Shown here one piece after another: positions 1-8,747 of a stretch of DNA of 64,000 bases; the first letter of the stretch is position 1; the number at the start of each line of letters is the position of its first letter. The stretch comes from Bradyrhizobium sp. SSBR45G (GTDB lineage: Bacteria > Pseudomonadota > Alphaproteobacteria > Rhizobiales > Xanthobacteraceae), in NCBI RefSeq assembly GCF_030159255.1, contig NZ_BSCT01000031.1, positions 1-64,000 on the forward strand. Direction: 5' to 3'. The translations under genes and the position numbers were made by a program. The notes under the pieces were generated by a model. It was not told the origin of the DNA. It ran no database searches and worked only from the letters and a program-made list of their open reading frames with translations.

Positions 1-30
1 CTTCGCCGCAAGTCTATTTTAGCGCCTATG

Positions 31-133
31 GGCGAACGCCGGGACCCATAACCACCGAGTCTGATTGTTGGAAGAAGGTATCGCTCAGCGTGCCCGATCG
101 CTTCGCCGCGGCGTATGGGTCCCGGCGTTCGCC
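31..133. repeat. Inverted repeat, dispersed-palindrome type
   Basis: Two perfect 20-base arms (31-50 and 114-133) face each other across a 63-nt spacer. The arms carry a GGCGAACGCCGGGACCC core. Similar palindromes are scattered between genes in Bradyrhizobium-type genomes (family knowledge, not searched here). It lies downstream of the leftward DUF2927 gene and could act as a transcript-end structure, but there is no T-tract. Confidence 0.6.
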
Positions 134-194
134 GGGACGACAGCGAGGTTGAGGCGGCGTCTCGGCTCCGCTCTCAACCAAGCTCGCACGCTTC

Positions 195-1049
195 TCACTC
201 CGTCAGATTGTTGACCTTCTTCACCCAGGCCCGCACGTCCGTCAGCACCTCCGGCAGCACGGCCTTGACCTCGGCGAGCGTCATGCCGGCCTTGACGCGG
301 GGGTCGTAGAGCAGGTTGAGGATGTACTGGTCGTAAATGTCGAAATAGCCCATCGAGACGTTGTCGTTGAACATCGTCCAGGGCACGCTGGAGGTGTCGT
401 TGATCGGCCCGAGCGACTGCAGCAGCTCCTCATAGGCGCAGTCGAGGAAGACGAAATCGCCATTGTCGACGGTGAGGATCACGTCGGAATGCTCGATCTC
501 GAACGCCTCGTTCTTGCGGAAGCCGGACAGGCATTGCGGATCGAGCGAGGTCTTGATCTCGCGCGCGCGCTCGCTGCCATAGGCTTGGCTGATGGTGTGA
601 TAGAGGTCGCGGTCGCGTACCAGCTTGACGCGGACATTGGCGTCGCCGTCGGTCTCGGTCATCGCGATGTCGAGATGCTGCACCCGGCTGCCGATGTCGC
701 CGACGACCTTGGCGAGCTGCGCCTTGCGGTCGGCGCGGCGGCCGTCGGCGTAGACCCGCACCGGGGCGCTGTACTTCCGGATCCGGTCGACCCGCCCGGC
801 GAGATGATACTCGGCGCCGAACGCGGTCTTGAAGAAGCCGTCGCTGATCTCGGCGTCGGTGAAGCTCTTCTTCTCGGTACGCTGGCGCGCCGCGATCGCC
901 GGGATCTCCGCCGTCGAGGCCGGCAGCGGGATCGTCATGGTCACGAGCAAGGCCGCCGCGGCGGTCAGGGCGACCGCCACAGTGCGCAGCTGCGGCCGCG
1001 AGCAGCTGTTCTGCTCGCGGTCAGGATGGGCGCTCCGGCCTTGCGACAT
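195..1049 (-). CDS. DUF2927-like secreted or membrane-anchored protein
   Basis: A 284-residue protein with a short basic N-terminus and one hydrophobic segment at about residues 23-47, which could be a signal peptide or anchor. The rest is a soluble domain resembling DUF2927: a KSFTDAEISDGFFKTAFGAE start, then an alternating charged/beta pattern, and CLSGFRKN and DFVFLDCAYEE segments holding the two mature cysteines. The end (DPRVKAGMTLAEVKAVLPEV) is typical of the family. It starts 17 nt after the L,D-transpeptidase stop on the same strand, so the two are probably co-transcribed, which hints at an envelope role. The biochemical function of the family is unknown. The family call is from recognition only. 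Confidence 0.7.
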   Translation of the reverse strand: MSQGRSAHPDREQNSCSRPQLRTVAVALTAAAALLVTMTIPLPASTAEIPAIAARQRTEKKSFTDAEISDGFFKTAFGAEYHLAGRVDRIRKYSAPVRVYADGRRADRKAQLAKVVGDIGSRVQHLDIAMTETDGDANVRVKLVRDRDLYHTISQAYGSERAREIKTSLDPQCLSGFRKNEAFEIEHSDVILTVDNGDFVFLDCAYEELLQSLGPINDTSSVPWTMFNDNVSMGYFDIYDQYILNLLYDPRVKAGMTLAEVKAVLPEVLTDVRAWVKKVNNLTE

Positions 1050-1066
1050 GATCCCGCGTGCGGCTC

Positions 1067-1639
1067 TCAGTTCTTCACGATGACCGTGGCGCCGACCGAG
1101 ACGCGGTCGTAGAGATCGGTGACGTCGTCATTGGTCATGCGGAAGCAGCCCGACGACACCGCCTGCCCGATCGTCTCCGGCTCGTTGGAGCCGTGGATGC
1201 GGTACAGCGTGGAGCCGAGATACATCGCGCGCGCGCCGAGCGGGTTCTCGATGCCGCCGGCCATGTGGCGCGGCAGATCGGGGCGGCGGCGCAGCATGTC
1301 CGCCGGCGGGGTCCAGGCCGGCCACTCCTTCTTGGCGGTGATGCGGTGCACGCCGCTCCAGCGGAACCCGTCGCGGCCGACGCCGATGCCATAGCGCAGC
1401 GCCTGGCCGCCGGGCAGCACCAGATACAGCCGACGCTCGCCGGTGTTCACGATGATCGTGCCGGGCGCATAGTCGCCCTGGAACATCACGGTCTGCCGCG
1501 GGATCGGGCTGGCGCCGCTCTGGAAGAAGTTCGGCCCGCCGCCGAAGATGTCCCTGGTATCGTACGTCTCCGCCCGCGCCATGCCGGCGCTGGCCACCAA
1601 CGCGACCGCAGCAATTCCCAAAGCAAAAGACCGCTTCAT
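1067..1639 (-). CDS. L,D-transpeptidase (YkuD/ErfK family)
   Basis: A 190-residue protein with a signal peptide (MKRSFALGIAAVALVASAGMARA). The mature part has a YkuD catalytic core with the RIHGSNEP segment and the SSGCFRMTNDD motif, which supplies the catalytic Cys near the C-terminus with His and Arg around it. Family members form 3-3 peptidoglycan cross-links or attach lipoproteins to peptidoglycan in the periplasm. The ATG at 1639 is chosen because AGGGG sits 6 nt upstream; an ATG at 1645 is too close to that SD, and the long upstream extension to 1885 lacks a signal peptide. The DUF2927 gene follows 17 nt later. The gene is divergent from the TPP-enzyme gene. Confidence 0.85.
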   Translation of the reverse strand: MKRSFALGIAAVALVASAGMARAETYDTRDIFGGGPNFFQSGASPIPRQTVMFQGDYAPGTIIVNTGERRLYLVLPGGQALRYGIGVGRDGFRWSGVHRITAKKEWPAWTPPADMLRRRPDLPRHMAGGIENPLGARAMYLGSTLYRIHGSNEPETIGQAVSSGCFRMTNDDVTDLYDRVSVGATVIVKN

Positions 1640-1919
1640 TTCCATCCCCTGGCAATGATCGAATTCCGGTCGCAGACAGGCCATAAACGCTTGCAATTCG
1701 CAACCCACGGCGGCGTGAGGCCGGTATGTGGCGGCGCTCCGTGGCCCAAATCCCACGGAAATCCACGAGCCGCCCGGGAGCCAACACCCTGTTAGCCAAG
1801 TCGATGCGCGAGCATCGCCGCGATGGCTGCAATGCGGCCAGCCCCTTTGACGCCGCGGGCGAACAATGATTGATCTCCCCCACATTGCAAATGGCGCGCG
1901 GAATCAGCAGGAGAACGGG

Positions 1920-3467
1920 ATGAACGGTGCGGAAAGCCTGGTACGGACCCTGGTCGCGGGGGGCGTTGACGTCTGCTTTACCAATCCGGGTACGTCCGAG
2001 ATGCACTTCGTCGCCGCGCTCGACCGGGTCGAGGGCATGCGCTGCGTGCTGGGACTGTTCGAAGGCGTGGTCACCGGTGCTGCCGACGGCTATTTCCGCA
2101 TGAAGGGCACGCCGGCCTCGACCTTGCTGCATCTGGGTCCTGGCCTCGCCAACGGCCTCGCCAACCTGCACAACGCCAAGAAGGCGCGCTCGGGCATCGT
2201 CAACATCGTCGGCCAGCACGCCACCTATCACATCGGCTTCAACGCGCCGCTGACCTCCGACATCGAGGGCCTGGCGCGGCCGATGTCGGACTGGGTGCGG
2301 ACCTCGCCGAGCGCCAAGGCGGTTGCCGCCGACGGCGCCGCCGCGATCGCCGCCGCCAAGAGCGCGCCGCCGCAGATCGCGACCCTGATCCTGCCCGCCG
2401 ACACCGCCTGGAACGAGGCCGACGGCATCGCCCCGGTTCCCACCGAGGCGCAGCGCCCGAGCTATTCGGCCGATGCGGTCGAGAAGGCGGCGAAGATCCT
2501 GCACGCCCACGGGCCGGAGACCCTGGTGCTGATGACCGCGGGCGCGCTGACCGAGCAGGCGCTGACCTTCGCCCAGCAGATCGCCGGCAAGACCGGCTGC
2601 CGCGTGATGGGCCAGACCTATCACCCGCGCATGGCGCGCGGCGCCGGGCGGTTCTCGATCGACCGCATTCCCTACGTGATCGAGCAGGCGCTGCCGATCC
2701 TGAAGAACTACAAGCACATCGTGCTGGTCGAGGCCAACGACCCCGTCGCCTTCTTCGCCTATCCGAACAAGCCGAGCATGCTGAAGGCCGAGGGCACCGA
2801 GGTGCACCGCATGACCGCCTGGGGCGAGAACTCGGCCGCGGCGCTGGAGGCACTCGCCGGCCATCTCGGCGCCAAGCCGGCCGACGTCAAGCCGCAGCCG
2901 CTCGCCGAGCTGATCAAGCCGACCGGCGCTCTCAACCATACGACCATTGCCCAGGCGATCGCCTATGCGATTCCGGAGAATGCGATCGTCGTCGACGAAT
3001 CCATCACCACCGGCCGCGGCTTCTTCCCGCCGACGGCGGCCGCCAAGCCGCATGACTGGCTGCAGAACATGGGTGGCTCGATCGGCTTCTCGACCCCCGT
3101 GGCGACCGGCGCCGCGGTGGCCTGCCCGGATCGCAAGGTGATGTGCCTGGTCGGCGACGGCAGCGCGATGTACACGCTGCAGTCGCTGTGGACCCAGGCG
3201 CGCGAGAACCTCAACGTGGTCACGGTGGTGTTCGCCAACAGGATCTATCAGATCCTGCGCGGCGAGTTCGACGGTGTCGGCGCAGGCCAACCCGGCCAGC
3301 GCGCCCAGGACATGCTCAAGATCGACCGCCCGACGCTCGACTTCGTCGCCATGGCCAAGGGCATGGGCGTTCCCGCCCGCGCCGTGACGTCCGCTGACGA
3401 GTTCAACGTGGCGCTGGCGGAAGCCAATGCCGAATACGGCCCGCGCCTGATCGAAGTGCAGATGTAA
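1920..3467 (+). CDS. Thiamine-diphosphate-dependent enzyme, acetolactate synthase large-subunit-like
   Basis: A 515-residue cytoplasmic enzyme. The N-terminal pyrimidine-binding domain begins with LVAGGVDVCFTNPGTSEM and contains GLFEGVVTGAADGY, where the Glu should activate ThDP. A central domain follows. The C-terminal pyrophosphate-binding domain has the GDGSAMYT...ANR metal/ThDP motif near residues 417-446. It is about 50 residues shorter than true IlvB and has no small subunit beside it, so a branched-chain role is not assured. Related short IlvB-like proteins act as decarboxylases or are uncharacterised. The ATG at 1920 has AGGAG 7 nt upstream; the in-frame ATG at 1866 has none. Substrate is unknown. 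Confidence 0.8.
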   Translation: MNGAESLVRTLVAGGVDVCFTNPGTSEMHFVAALDRVEGMRCVLGLFEGVVTGAADGYFRMKGTPASTLLHLGPGLANGLANLHNAKKARSGIVNIVGQHATYHIGFNAPLTSDIEGLARPMSDWVRTSPSAKAVAADGAAAIAAAKSAPPQIATLILPADTAWNEADGIAPVPTEAQRPSYSADAVEKAAKILHAHGPETLVLMTAGALTEQALTFAQQIAGKTGCRVMGQTYHPRMARGAGRFSIDRIPYVIEQALPILKNYKHIVLVEANDPVAFFAYPNKPSMLKAEGTEVHRMTAWGENSAAALEALAGHLGAKPADVKPQPLAELIKPTGALNHTTIAQAIAYAIPENAIVVDESITTGRGFFPPTAAAKPHDWLQNMGGSIGFSTPVATGAAVACPDRKVMCLVGDGSAMYTLQSLWTQARENLNVVTVVFANRIYQILRGEFDGVGAGQPGQRAQDMLKIDRPTLDFVAMAKGMGVPARAVTSADEFNVALAEANAEYGPRLIEVQM

Positions 3468-3597
3468 ATCCGCAACGCTGGCGGCCGCAAAACGGCCGCC
3501 GGCCAGGGGAAGGCTCATCACCGCATTTATGGGGTTGGCGACTCACGCCGATCGCGTGTTGATGGCGAGGTGTCCTTCTCTCCTGTATCTGAGCGGC

Positions 3598-4113
3598 ATG
3601 CACAGTGAATTGAACCGGCTGATCTCCGCGCTGCAGGAGTTTTATGCGCGCGAGCGCTTCATCCTCGACCGCGATCTCGGGGAGCGCGCTCTGACGCACC
3701 GGCTGGCGGTGCATCTCGAACGCAACTTCCTGGGGTGGGACGTCGATTGCGAGTTCAATCGGCTCGGCGATCGCGCGATGCTGCTGCCGCGCGGCTCGAT
3801 CGTTTCGACCGACGACGAGCTGGGAAAATCGATCTATCCCGACATCGTGGTGCACAAGCGTGCCGTGCCGGACAATCTCCTGGCGATCGAGGTCCGCAAG
3901 GCCAGCAATCACCAGCCGCTCGCGCATGACCGCCACAAGCTGATGGCGCTGACCGATCCGCATCTGTGGTTTGCCTATTGGATCGGCGTGCTGGTGATTC
4001 TCGACCGCCGCAGCGTGATCACGCCGGAGGTCTATGTCGGCGCCCGCATCGATCCGCCGCTGTCGGCCTGGTTCGCGGGACGATTGCAGCAGATGGGGCT
4101 GGCCAACAACTGA
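3598..4113 (+). CDS. Hypothetical protein with possible PD-(D/E)XK-like core
   Basis: A 171-residue soluble protein when started at MHSELNRLISALQEFYARE (an in-frame ATG at 3529 would add 23 residues). The family is not recognised with certainty. A centre of the form YPDIVVHKR ... LLAIEVRKAS resembles the D-(x)n-ExK core of restriction-endonuclease-like folds, with Arg preceding Lys after the Glu. The C-terminal half is hydrophobic and aromatic (HLWFAYWIGVLVILD) without being a clear membrane segment. It stands alone between the TPP enzyme and a DUF805-like gene. Nuclease activity is only a structural guess. Confidence 0.55.
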   Translation: MHSELNRLISALQEFYARERFILDRDLGERALTHRLAVHLERNFLGWDVDCEFNRLGDRAMLLPRGSIVSTDDELGKSIYPDIVVHKRAVPDNLLAIEVRKASNHQPLAHDRHKLMALTDPHLWFAYWIGVLVILDRRSVITPEVYVGARIDPPLSAWFAGRLQQMGLANN

Positions 4114-4258
4114 GAGTAGTATTTCGTTCGCTGGCGCAGGAGAATTTGCGCCGCAATGTGGCCGTGATGTTGCCGGGATGGAACCCCGCTGTTAGCGTTT
4201 TCCGTAAGCTGCCGCTCGATGCGAGCGGTGTCTGCGCGTCGGGGGCGGCGGCGTCATC

Positions 4259-5053
4259 ATGAAGTTCATTCCAAAGGTTCTCGATCGGGCGGCGTTCTGG
4301 CCGTGGGCGGTGCTGCTCGTGCTCGCGCACATGCTGCTGACCTTCGCGACGATGTCCGGCGCCAAGCTCGGCGGGCTGGATCTGTTGGTCGTGATCGCGC
4401 TTGCGCTGGTCGTTGGCGCGCGCTTTCGCGACATTGGCTGGCCGGCCTGGATGGGCATCAGCTTCATGCTGCTGACCATGGGCCTCGGGCCGCTGGGTGT
4501 GGCCGCCTATGCGATCGCCAACAACCTCCCGATGGACGGCTTCATGGCGGCCATGAATGTCTATGGCTGGGTCTCCGGAATCGTGAACTTCGCGCTGCTG
4601 ATCGTGGCGGCCTCGGTGCCCGGGCGACAGCCGAGGCAGGCTGCGAGCGAGGCCATCGCGCAGGTATTTGGGCTCGAGGGACAGAGCGCATCGTCGGGGG
4701 CGTCGTATGCTGCGGCAGCGTCGGCGGGCGCCTCCGCCGATGAAGCGTGGGCGTTCGGCCAGATGGGCACGACGCTTGTCGTCGCGGCCGGGGGCATCCT
4801 CGTGCTGGTCGTCAGCGGCGTGTTGTGGATCTATGCGCGGGAGTCCGTCCCGTCGCGATCGTATTCGCCGCCGGTGCAATCATCGCAGCAGGCCGCTCCG
4901 GCGCAAACGGTTCCACCGCCGCCTCAGCCCGCGCCGGCCTATGCTGCGACGGCAACGCCCGCCGGCGGCAGCGGCGTTGTGCTGGACAAGGCGACCAGCG
5001 ACTTCCTCCGACAACTGCAAAGCGTGCCGTCCAGCCAATCGCGGCCGCGCTAG
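4259..5053 (+). CDS. DUF805-like membrane protein with proline-rich tail
   Basis: A 264-residue integral membrane protein. Four hydrophobic segments lie roughly at residues 14-33, 40-54, 66-90 and 100-118, with another at about 177-198. The motif ARFRDIGWPAWMG after the second segment matches the RLHDxGxSGW signature of DUF805 proteins. Between the last two segments is an Ala/Ser-rich stretch, and the C-terminal 65 residues are Pro/Gln/Ala-rich and probably disordered. Function is unknown. The gene stands alone; the next gene converges on it. Confidence 0.6.
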   Translation: MKFIPKVLDRAAFWPWAVLLVLAHMLLTFATMSGAKLGGLDLLVVIALALVVGARFRDIGWPAWMGISFMLLTMGLGPLGVAAYAIANNLPMDGFMAAMNVYGWVSGIVNFALLIVAASVPGRQPRQAASEAIAQVFGLEGQSASSGASYAAAASAGASADEAWAFGQMGTTLVVAAGGILVLVVSGVLWIYARESVPSRSYSPPVQSSQQAAPAQTVPPPPQPAPAYAATATPAGGSGVVLDKATSDFLRQLQSVPSSQSRPR

Positions 5054-5107
5054 CGGCCCTTGTGCGCCGAAGGCCGCCCCCGCGGGGGGCGGCCAGCGCG
5101 GCGCTGA

Positions 5108-5308
5108 CTACTTCGACATGCCGTCGCCGGACGGCTTCTTCGCCGACTTCTTCTTCGGCTTCGTCATCTTCATGTCGTCGCCGGAGCCCGTGGCGTCGCC
5201 GCTCTTCGCCGACTGGCCGGTGGTCGTCATCGGCTTCTCGGCAGACTGGGCGAGGGCGGCCGACGAGACGAACGCGAGGGCGGCGGTGGCGATGATCAGT
5301 TTACGCAT
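5108..5308 (-). CDS. Small secreted Lys/Met-rich protein
   Basis: A 66-residue product with a clear signal peptide (MRKLIIATAALAFVSSAALA, cleavage after AQ). The mature tail is short, polar and rich in Lys, Ser, Asp and Met (MKMTKPKKKSAKKP). The ATG at 5308 has a strong GGAGG 8 nt upstream. Many rhizobia encode similar short exported proteins of unknown role. No domain is recognised. Confidence 0.6.
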   Translation of the reverse strand: MRKLIIATAALAFVSSAALAQSAEKPMTTTGQSAKSGDATGSGDDMKMTKPKKKSAKKPSGDGMSK

Positions 5309-5656
5309 GCGGGAAACCTCCGTGGGTTGGAAAACGCGCCGGACCATAGGCGAATTCGCTCCGCGGCGTTCTGACGCAGGAATCAGGAAAACGTGAGCGC
5401 GCCGCCCCGCAAAAGCCGCCTTGCAGCGCCCGCCCCGCGAGCAGCGGGCGCATTCTGTGACGCTTGCGGTAGACGCAGGGATCCCATGCGCGTGCGCAAG
5501 CGAGTTCGGGCGCGGCGGTGCAGCGAGGCGAGCGGTCCGACACGTCGCAACCGCATCTGGGGAGGTGGAACCAAGGCTGAGGTCGTTGAGGACGCGTGCG
5601 CCACATGTGCGGCAGCCGGCAAAAGCGGCCCCTGCGCCGCAACGTTTCGCAAGCCG
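5309..5656. other. Intergenic stretch, nothing recognised
   Basis: About 350 GC-rich bases between two leftward genes. It holds the promoter and SD of the small secreted protein at its left end. Open frames here on both strands look like GC-driven shadows without SD sites or family features. Confidence 0.4.
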
Positions 5657-6028
5657 CTATTTCAATGTCGAGAGATAGGCGACGACGTCGGCCCGCTCCT
5701 TCGTGTCCGGCAGCCCCTTGAAGTACATCTTCACGCCGTGGATGTCCCCGCGCGGATCGGCGATATAGATATCCAGAGCCGCCGGCGTCCAAGGCGTCGT
5801 GTTGAGCTTCATCGTTTCGGAATAGGCGTAGTCGGGCACCTTTGCCGGTTGTCGGCCCACGACATTCCAGAGGCTCGGGCCGATCTTGTTGATGCCGATC
5901 TCCGCGGAGTGGCAGGTCTGGCAGGTTCGCTGGAAGACGACCTTGCCCGCGACGGGGTCTCCGTCCAGCGCCAGGGCATTCGATGCAAAACCTGCAACGA
6001 TGACGAGCGGCACGATGCGTCGGAGCAT
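5657..6028 (-). CDS. Class I c-type cytochrome (cytochrome c2/c550-like)
   Basis: A 123-residue periplasmic electron carrier. It has a signal peptide (MLRRIVPLVIVAGFASNALA), one heme site (CQTCH) near residue 36, the KIGPSLWNVVGR loop typical of small class I cytochromes, and an axial Met candidate in the GVKMYFKG segment. The C-terminal helix DVVAYLSTLK is intact. The ATG at 6028 has AAGGGAAG upstream; a longer in-frame extension has no export signal. It could donate to or accept from quinoprotein dehydrogenases, but no redox partner is directly linked. Confidence 0.85.
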   Translation of the reverse strand: MLRRIVPLVIVAGFASNALALDGDPVAGKVVFQRTCQTCHSAEIGINKIGPSLWNVVGRQPAKVPDYAYSETMKLNTTPWTPAALDIYIADPRGDIHGVKMYFKGLPDTKERADVVAYLSTLK

Positions 6029-6225
6029 GCGAATCTTCCCTTCTTGGAGGCACGGAGACCCGGAGATCGTCGGCTGCGCGTGGCAGCGGATCGCGCAAAT
6101 GATCAGGCAAGAGACCGGCTTCCGTCCTTGTCCTGGATCAATCCGCAAGGTTGCCGTTGCTGCTCAACTGGCCTAATCTTCTAAAAAAACGAACCCGGCC
6201 AAATTGTCGGTAAGGGAGGTGCCTG

Positions 6226-7398
6226 GTGGGAGACGCCGATCCTCGGCCTGCGCGCCCGTCTGGGGTGATCGCTGCAAAGACGAAGGCTGCGACGGTGGTG
6301 GCGGCAGCCGCCGACATCTGCGCGCAATTGCCGGCCGACGGCCTCGCGATGGTGCTGATCTTCGTGTCGCCCCATTATGACCCGCACGAATTCATCGCCG
6401 GGGTGACGAACCGCCTCCCGGGCATCCCGGTGTATGGCTGCACGACGGCCGGAGAGCTGTCGCCCGATGGCTGGGAGGATAACAGCGTCGTTGCTCTCGC
6501 GTTTGCCGCGGACGATTTCACCGTGATGGCCCAGCCCATCTCTGGGCTGTCGGGCTTTCGCGTCGATGAAGGGCGCCGACTCGGCAATCAGTTGAGGCAG
6601 GAGCTGCTGCGGCAGGCTGGTCGCGACGATGAAGGCGTGTTCGGGCTCGTTCTGATCGACGGCATGTGCCAGCGGGAAGAGGCGATCATGTCGGCGATCT
6701 ACGCGTCGCTCGACAATATTCCGCTCGTCGGCGGATCGGCCGGCGATGGTCTGCGGTTCGAACGGACCTGGGTGTTCCACGACGGCGAGGCCCACACCGA
6801 TACGGCCGTGTTGATCCTGATCAGGACGTCATTGCCGTTCCGTCTGTTCAAGTGCGACAATTTCGAGCCGACCTCGACCAAGATGGTGGTGACCGAAGCC
6901 GATCTCGAGCAGCGTATCGTCAAGCAGCTCAATGCGGAGCCGGCGGCGGAGGAATATTGTCGTGCGATCGGTATCGCGGATTCCGAGCTCGATCCGTTCC
7001 TGTTCGCGGCCCATCCGGTCCTGGTGCGTGTCGGTGGCTCGTATTTCGCGCGCTCGATCCAGCGAGTCAGCCCTGACGGTTCGCTCCGCTTCTTCTGCGC
7101 GATCGACGAGGGAATGGTGCTGACCGCCGCGAGGTCGCGCAACTCGGTAGCTGCCGCCCGTGAGATGCTGGCCGAGGTCCGCGACGAGCTCGGCGAGGTT
7201 GCGATCTTCATCGGCTTCGAGTGCATTCTCAGGCGTCTCGACGCAGAGCAGCATCAGTTCGCGCGGGAAATGTCCGAGCTCTATCGCGACAACCGGATCG
7301 TGGGCTTCCATACCTATGGCGAGCAGTACGGTTCGATGCATGTCAATCAGACGCTGACGGGCGTCGCGATCGGCAAGCGCGTCGGGGCGCCGCAATGA
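6226..7398 (+). CDS. FIST-domain sensor protein (NosP-like)
   Basis: A 390-residue cytoplasmic sensor with FIST_N (about residues 20-220, including the GCTTAGELSPDGWED motif near 70-85) and FIST_C (about 225-380, ending in GFHTYGEQ and N-Q-T-x-T-G). FIST domains bind small ligands. The NosP subgroup binds heme and NO and controls a co-transcribed NahK-type kinase in Pseudomonas, Shewanella and Legionella. Translation probably starts at GTG 6226, 6 nt after AGGGAGG. The stop overlaps the start of the histidine kinase (ATGA), strong evidence for a functional pair. Heme binding cannot be proven from sequence. Confidence 0.85.
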   Translation: MGDADPRPARPSGVIAAKTKAATVVAAAADICAQLPADGLAMVLIFVSPHYDPHEFIAGVTNRLPGIPVYGCTTAGELSPDGWEDNSVVALAFAADDFTVMAQPISGLSGFRVDEGRRLGNQLRQELLRQAGRDDEGVFGLVLIDGMCQREEAIMSAIYASLDNIPLVGGSAGDGLRFERTWVFHDGEAHTDTAVLILIRTSLPFRLFKCDNFEPTSTKMVVTEADLEQRIVKQLNAEPAAEEYCRAIGIADSELDPFLFAAHPVLVRVGGSYFARSIQRVSPDGSLRFFCAIDEGMVLTAARSRNSVAAAREMLAEVRDELGEVAIFIGFECILRRLDAEQHQFAREMSELYRDNRIVGFHTYGEQYGSMHVNQTLTGVAIGKRVGAPQ

Positions 7399-8747
7399 CC
7401 GGGTCGGGGTCCCCTGAAGATCTGCAGCGCGAGGCGGCCAAGCTCAGGAAGATCAACGCCGCGCTGATGTCCAGGGTCGAACGCTCGATGGACCAGCAGC
7501 TGAACGCGTTCTCGTTGTTCGAAACGGCGATCGCGCTCGATCAGCAGGTGCGCGAGCGGACGCGGCAGTTGCGCGATGCGCTGCATTCGATCGAGACGGC
7601 CAACAAGGATCTCTATCGGGCCAAGCAGCAGGCCGAAGCGGCCAGCTCCTTGAAATCGTCGGTCCTGATCTCCGTGACGCATGATCTGCTTCAGCCGCTC
7701 AACGCGGCGCGGCTGACGCTGTCGACCTTGGCGGACGAGGTGCAGTCCGAACGTGGAATAACGATGGTCGGCCAGGTCGACCACTCCCTGGCCATGCTCG
7801 AGGATCTGCTGCGCTCACTGCTCGAGATCGCCAAGCTGGATGCGGGCGCCCTGCGTCCGGATGTCCGACCCATTCTGCTCTCCGCCCTGTTCGAGCCGCT
7901 CGAACGCGAGTTCGCTCCCATCGCAGCGAAACGCGGCCTGTCGCTGCGCATCTGCCCGTCCTCTGCCGCCGTCGTCTCGGATGCGATGATGCTGCGGCGC
8001 ATCCTGCAGAACCTCCTGGCCAACGCACTGCGCTACACGCGGCGAGGTGGCGTGGTCATGGGGTGCCGACCGGGGTCGGGGGCAGGCCGTGTTCGGATCG
8101 AGGTGTATGACACCGGCCCAGGCATTCCCAAACCGCAGCAGGAGGCGATCTTTCTCGAATTCCAGCGCGGTCGGCCGAGCGCCGAGGATCAGGCCGGCTT
8201 TGGGCTCGGGCTGTCGATCGTCCGGCGCTTCGCCAAGGCGTTGGATCATGAAGTCGGGCTGGCCTCGAAGGTCGGCCACGGATCTACGTTCAAGCTTGAG
8301 CTCGACCGGGCAGATCCGGCGGCGGTGCTGTCGGACCCGCATCCCGCAGATCACATCGATCATGACTATGGCGGGCTCGAAGCCGCCAAGATTTTGCTGA
8401 TCGAGAACGACCGGGCCTCTGCCGAGGCCATGGTCAGCCTGCTGGAGAAATGGGGTTGCGACGTCGTGGCCACGGCGTCGTTGCAGGATGCCTTGCAGCG
8501 CTTGAACGCACTTGGCGCGGTCCCCGAGACGATCATTGCGGATCTCCATTTGGATAGTGACGAGAGCGGACTTGCCGCCATCCGGGAGATCCGCCGATTG
8601 CTCGGTAAAGACGTGCCGGCCATGATCGTGACCGCGGACTATTCGGAAGCTGCGGCCGAGGAAGCGAGCCTGTACGGGCTCGAGATCCTGACCAAGCCGG
8701 TCAGGCCAGCGGAGCTTCGCGCCCTGTTGTCGTACCTGCTGTCATGA
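7395..8747 (+). CDS. Hybrid sensor histidine kinase with C-terminal receiver
   Basis: A 450-residue soluble kinase with no membrane segments. An N-terminal coiled-coil stretch (1-85) leads into HisKA, with the phosphoacceptor H96 in SVTHDLLQPLNAAR. HATPase_c follows, with the N-box LLANALRYT and the G-boxes YDTGPGIP and GFGLGLSIV. The C-terminal receiver (about 325-450) has Asp in IIADLHLD and Lys in LTKPV. Lack of its own input domain and the 4-nt overlap with the FIST gene imply that the FIST protein is the sensor. This matches NosP-NahK arrangements. The last 47 nt overlap tail to tail with the opposing LuxR-type regulator gene. Confidence 0.88.
   Translation: MTGSGSPEDLQREAAKLRKINAALMSRVERSMDQQLNAFSLFETAIALDQQVRERTRQLRDALHSIETANKDLYRAKQQAEAASSLKSSVLISVTHDLLQPLNAARLTLSTLADEVQSERGITMVGQVDHSLAMLEDLLRSLLEIAKLDAGALRPDVRPILLSALFEPLEREFAPIAAKRGLSLRICPSSAAVVSDAMMLRRILQNLLANALRYTRRGGVVMGCRPGSGAGRVRIEVYDTGPGIPKPQQEAIFLEFQRGRPSAEDQAGFGLGLSIVRRFAKALDHEVGLASKVGHGSTFKLELDRADPAAVLSDPHPADHIDHDYGGLEAAKILLIENDRASAEAMVSLLEKWGCDVVATASLQDALQRLNALGAVPETIIADLHLDSDESGLAAIREIRRLLGKDVPAMIVTADYSEAAAEEASLYGLEILTKPVRPAELRALLSYLLS

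Noticed and set aside
1128..3521. 797-residue open frame antisense to the TPP enzyme and L,D-transpeptidase
   Set aside because: Arg/Gly/His-rich GC-driven shadow without SD or family features; both sense genes are clear.
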